Positions 41,494 to 44,225 of a DNA stretch of 44,225 nucleotides are shown piece after piece; position 1 is the first letter of the stretch, and each line of letters starts with the position of its first letter. The position numbers and the translations under genes were made by a program. Under the pieces are notes generated by a model, which worked only from the letters and a program-made list of their open reading frames with translations, had not been told where the DNA came from and searched no databases. Location: positions 1-44,225 of the forward strand of contig CAMBMU010000014.1 of NCBI GenBank assembly GCA_945868725.1. The letters are read 5' to 3'. Origin of the DNA: Spirosoma fluviale. Lineage in GTDB: Bacteria; Bacteroidota; Bacteroidia; Cytophagales; Cyclobacteriaceae.

Positions 41494-41670
41494 ATGACCG
41501 AACAACAATTACTTGCCCTCGAAGAAGCCATCACGGCACTGAAAGCCAAACTTACCGGAGACATGTTTGCCGATATGGAAATCCGAGACGAGATCCACAA
41601 TCTTGAAATGCAGTTTAAAGGAGTAAAGCCACTTGACTCTCATTTTGATTGCGTTGGCTGCGGTAGCTAA
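41494..41670 (+). CDS. Small protein with C-terminal CVGCGS motif
   Basis: The 58-residue product begins MTEQQLLALEEAITALKAKL. It has a charged helical middle (AKLTGDMFADMEIRDEIHNL, then EMQFKGVKP) and ends HFDCVGCGS. The CxxCG end could hold metal or take part in thiol chemistry. The helix looks amphipathic and could pair as a coiled coil. It lies 14 bases ahead of the pseudouridine synthase gene, probably in one transcript. I recall similar short proteins in Bacteroidota but cannot name a family. Confidence 0.7.
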   Translation: MTEQQLLALEEAITALKAKLTGDMFADMEIRDEIHNLEMQFKGVKPLDSHFDCVGCGS

Positions 41671-41684
41671 GTAGCATTCCTAGC

Positions 41685-42305
41685 GTGTATCAGTATTTTA
41701 TTACCTACAAACCCTTCGGGATTCTCACGCAGTTTAGCGGGGAAGAGTTTACGCTTTCCTCTCTGGGTGATTTTCCAAAGGAGGTATATCCTGTGGGTCG
41801 ACTAGACAAGGATAGCGAGGGATTGCTACTCCTCACAGACGATAAAGGGCTGAATCACCAACTGCTGAATCCTAGATTTGGCCACCAGCGTACCTACTAT
41901 GTGCAAGTGGAGGGGATTCCCACCGCCGAAGCCTTGGCGCAACTTCAAGCAGGTGTCACCATTCAGGTGGGTGGAAAGCCGTATCGCACCAAGCCTGCCT
42001 TAGTTAAGCTACTGGAAGTTGCCCCTACGCTTCCCGAGCGGAACCCCCCAATTCGTTACCGTGTCTCTATCCCAGATCGCTGGTTGGCGCTTACCTTGAC
42101 CGAAGGCAAAAATCGCCAAGTGCGTAAAATGACCGCTGCGGTAGGCTTTCCTACACTCAGGCTGGTTCGCTTTTCCATGGAAAAAATCACCCTAGATGGG
42201 ATGGAGGCGGCTGAAGTTCGGGAACTCAGCCAAGAGCTGGTGTACCGCTCCTTGGGGTTGACGGGATTTGCACAGCCTAGGCCAGGCGTAAAAAAATACA
42301 AGTAG
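41685..42305 (+). CDS. 23S rRNA pseudouridine synthase, RluE-like (RsuA/RluB/E family)
   Basis: The 206-residue protein begins with GTG (MYQYFITYKPFGILTQFSG). The catalytic Asp41 is in YPVGRLDKDSEGLLLLTDD, followed by LNPRFGHQRTYYVQVEG and TLTEGKNRQVRKMTAAVGF, all standard RsuA/RluB/RluE phrases. There is no N-terminal S4 domain, which points to the RluE subgroup, acting on 23S rRNA; the exact uridine is not certain. The C-terminus ends in a basic tail. Confidence 0.9.
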   Translation: MYQYFITYKPFGILTQFSGEEFTLSSLGDFPKEVYPVGRLDKDSEGLLLLTDDKGLNHQLLNPRFGHQRTYYVQVEGIPTAEALAQLQAGVTIQVGGKPYRTKPALVKLLEVAPTLPERNPPIRYRVSIPDRWLALTLTEGKNRQVRKMTAAVGFPTLRLVRFSMEKITLDGMEAAEVRELSQELVYRSLGLTGFAQPRPGVKKYK

Positions 42306-42430
42306 CTCTTAAAAATTCCTAAAAATCAGACGGACGCTCGGGATTGCGCTCGGGAAACTGTAAGATTGGGGATTGGAACAATTTCTCCTAATTTAGTCCC
42401 TCCAAATCAGTATACTTAAAGACGAGTCGC

Positions 42431-43402
42431 ATGCATCAGGAAAAAATTGCTGAAGTTATTCAGGAAGTAAAAAAAGTAGTGGTAGGCCAGGACAAGATGA
42501 TCAATCGCTTGTTGATCGGCTTGTTTACCAATGGGCATATTTTATTGGAGGGTGTGCCTGGACTTGCCAAGACCTTGACGGTGAATACCCTTGCCAAGGT
42601 GCTGCACTTGGATTTTAAACGCATTCAGTTTACTCCCGATTTGTTGCCTTCGGATCTGATTGGTACCATGATCTACAACCAGCAGACCTCCAATTTTGAG
42701 GTGAAGAAGGGGCCTATTTTTTCCAACGTAGTCTTGGCAGATGAGGTCAACCGCTCTCCAGCCAAGGTACAATCCGCACTTTTGGAAGCGATGCAGGAGA
42801 AGCAGGTGACGATTGGAGAGACCACCTATACCTTGGATCGGCCCTTTTTAGTTTTGGCTACGCAAAACCCTGTGGACCAAGAAGGGACCTATCCCTTGCC
42901 AGAAGCGCAGGTGGATCGATTCATGATGAAGGTTCACATCGACTACCCGAGTAAAACCGACGAAATGGAAGTCATGCGCCGAATGTCCAACATGCAGTAT
43001 TCCGCCGAAGTAAAGCCCATACTTTCCAAAGAAGACATTTTTGCGATTCGTGATCAGATCAATGCCGTAAAGATGGCGGAGCCACTGGAGCATTACATCA
43101 TCGAATTGGTCTTTGCTACCCGCTTCCCAAAAGACTATGGGCTGAAAGACGAAGCCAAATACATCCTCTATGGAGTTTCTCCTCGAGCAAGCATCAATTT
43201 GAACTTGGCGGCGAAGGCCGTTGCCTTTATGGATGGCAGAGATTATGTCCTCCCTGAGGATATCAAAGAAATAGCCGAGGACGTACTCAATCACCGAATA
43301 TTGCTCAATTACGAGGCAGAGGCGGATCGCATCAGCACACGCGACTTGGTCAAAACGCTACTCGAAAAAGTGCCCATCAACAAGTCGGTAACATTGAAGT
43401 AA
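42431..43402 (+). CDS. MoxR-family AAA+ ATPase
   Basis: The 323 residues show the AAA_3 fold: VVVGQDKMINRLLIGLFTNG, Walker A LEGVPGLAKTL near residue 40, Walker B SNVVLADEVNRSPAKVQSAL, sensor LVLATQNPVDQEGTYPLPEA and YGVSPRASINLNLAAKAVAF. MoxR ATPases act as chaperones for metal or cofactor loading and protein complexes, usually followed by DUF58 and VWA genes. None follows here: a strong terminator comes 16 bases after the stop, so it appears to be a single-gene unit. Confidence 0.94.
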   Translation: MHQEKIAEVIQEVKKVVVGQDKMINRLLIGLFTNGHILLEGVPGLAKTLTVNTLAKVLHLDFKRIQFTPDLLPSDLIGTMIYNQQTSNFEVKKGPIFSNVVLADEVNRSPAKVQSALLEAMQEKQVTIGETTYTLDRPFLVLATQNPVDQEGTYPLPEAQVDRFMMKVHIDYPSKTDEMEVMRRMSNMQYSAEVKPILSKEDIFAIRDQINAVKMAEPLEHYIIELVFATRFPKDYGLKDEAKYILYGVSPRASINLNLAAKAVAFMDGRDYVLPEDIKEIAEDVLNHRILLNYEAEADRISTRDLVKTLLEKVPINKSVTLK

Positions 43403-43418
43403 CATGAAACCCCCATTT

Positions 43419-43449
43419 AAAAGGCTTTTCGAAAGAAAAGCCTTTTTTT
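43419..43449 (+). terminator. Rho-independent terminator of the MoxR gene
   Basis: AAAAGGCTTTTC (43419-43430) pairs with GAAAAGCCTTTT (43435-43446) around GAAA, followed by further T. Confidence 0.92.
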
Positions 43450-43587
43450 ATGCCCCGCTCGTTAAATAGAAGTTAATTGTGGCCTAATTTTTTAAACTAA
43501 GCATAATTCTATTTTTTCTTTTAGGCAATAATTAGGGTTCACATTTGTAGCGTAATCATCTCGCAAAACTTTAATTACAGACAACAA

Positions 43588-44225
43588 ATGAAAAATTTTT
43601 CTTACATCCTCACTTTATTAACTGCCTTTACGCTGGTATTCACTAGCTGTACAGAAGAGGAGCCAGACAATGGCGTAACTATTGGCGGTATTCCTGCAAC
43701 TGCAAAAATTGATGCAGGTGGAAAATTAGGTCCTGTAACCGGTACTGCCGATGGCATGGATGGCTTGGTTTCTTTGTCCATCACAAAGGACGGAGCTGCT
43801 TTATCTACGCTTCCATTGACTGGAACATCTGCTTCATTTCCTTTCGAGTATACAGCTGTAGCAGCTGATGCTGGAAAGAATTTAGTTTTTGAATTTACTG
43901 TGACTGATGCTGACGGTGACGTAGCGAAGGCTACACACGTATTGACTGTAGGCGCTGAGCCAACTACTATTCGTATAACAAGCAATATCACTGCAAACAC
44001 TACTTGGGCAACTGGTAAAACCTACATCCTTGGAGCAAGAATTTTTGTGGTTTCTCCAGCTAAATTGACTATCCAAAAAGGAGTAATCATCAAAGGTGAA
44101 GCTGGTTCTGGAGCTAACGCTACTGCACTAGTTGTTGCTAGAGGCGCACAAATCGATGCACAGGGTACTGCCACTGAGCCAATCATCTTCACATCTGTAG
44201 CGGACGAAATTGCTCCAGGCATGAT
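43588..44225 (+). CDS. Secreted lipoprotein, right edge (partial)
   Basis: The first 212 codons or so are present; the rest is beyond the window. MKNFSYILTLLTAFTLVFTSC is a lipoprotein signal with lipobox FTSC, followed by an acidic EEEPDN. A beta-rich domain follows (TGTADGMDGLVSLSITKDG; LVFEFTVTDADGDVAKA), and then ANTTWATGKTYILGARIFVV, LTIQKGVIIKGEAGSGANAT, ALVVARGAQIDAQGTAT, EPIIFTS. The last part has the repeat-like strands of secreted right-handed beta-helix or T9SS-type surface proteins in Bacteroidota. Function is unknown. Confidence 0.8.
   Translation, partial: MKNFSYILTLLTAFTLVFTSCTEEEPDNGVTIGGIPATAKIDAGGKLGPVTGTADGMDGLVSLSITKDGAALSTLPLTGTSASFPFEYTAVAADAGKNLVFEFTVTDADGDVAKATHVLTVGAEPTTIRITSNITANTTWATGKTYILGARIFVVSPAKLTIQKGVIIKGEAGSGANATALVVARGAQIDAQGTATEPIIFTSVADEIAPGM

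Overview
The window reads as chromosomal DNA of a Bacteroidota bacterium, most likely order Cytophagales (Cyclobacteriaceae or Algoriphagus-like). The support is a GldJ/GldK-type gliding lipoprotein, short 'SC' lipoboxes, a LytS/LytTR regulatory pair, a GH3-family acyl-adenylating protein beside lptB, an S9D-type secreted peptidase, and promoter candidates that fit the Bacteroidota -7 motif TAnnTTTG. The taxonomic call is inferred from gene content. No tRNA, rRNA, CRISPR array, prophage or intact insertion sequence was seen.

Layout. 1-4.3 kb is the least ordered part: a partial Gfo/Idh/MocA oxidoreductase with a Tat signal, oxyR, a NlpE-like lipoprotein, and then an AT-rich YncE-type beta-propeller lipoprotein gene. 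That gene is cut by an in-frame TGA and sits between two decayed pieces of a DUF1569 (DinB-like) gene whose intact copy lies next door. 4.5-9.6 kb holds uppP, a 465-base gap filled by two copies of an unusual heptad-repeat element, a large S9 peptidase and the gliding lipoprotein. 9.8-14.8 kb has mfd, an orphan cytochrome-oxidase subunit III-like gene coupled to an SRPBCC gene, and a Fur-family regulator. 15-18.7 kb carries a tandem retropepsin-PDZ protein, a lemA-TPM-TPM cluster and recX.

18.7-32.2 kb is mostly a forward-strand housekeeping run: tpiA, prmA plus a small membrane protein, recJ-lptB-GH3, a lytic transglycosylase, a bacterial nitric oxide synthase oxygenase, uvrA, a LytS-type kinase with its LytTR regulator, and a second SRPBCC protein. 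32.3-41.2 kb is on the reverse strand: a PIN-PhoH ATPase, another heptad-repeat element, a SNF2 helicase, then lspA and ileS. 41.5-44.2 kb returns to the forward strand: a 58-residue protein ending in CVGCGS, an RluE-like pseudouridine synthase, a MoxR ATPase with a clear terminator, and the start of a secreted lipoprotein.

The genes combine DNA repair (mfd, uvrA, recJ, recX, SNF2), envelope synthesis and turnover (uppP, lptB, lspA, transglycosylase, gliding lipoprotein) and oxidative or nitrosative stress (oxyR, Fur, NOS). The observations most worth pursuing are (i) intergenic elements bounded by inverted arrays of NGTNNAC heptads, (ii) an IleRS whose HIGH signature reads GIHH, as in mupirocin-hyper-resistant IleRS2, (iii) a NOS oxygenase in Bacteroidota, and (iv) the disrupted DUF1569 paralogue with a nonsense-mutated foreign-looking cargo gene.
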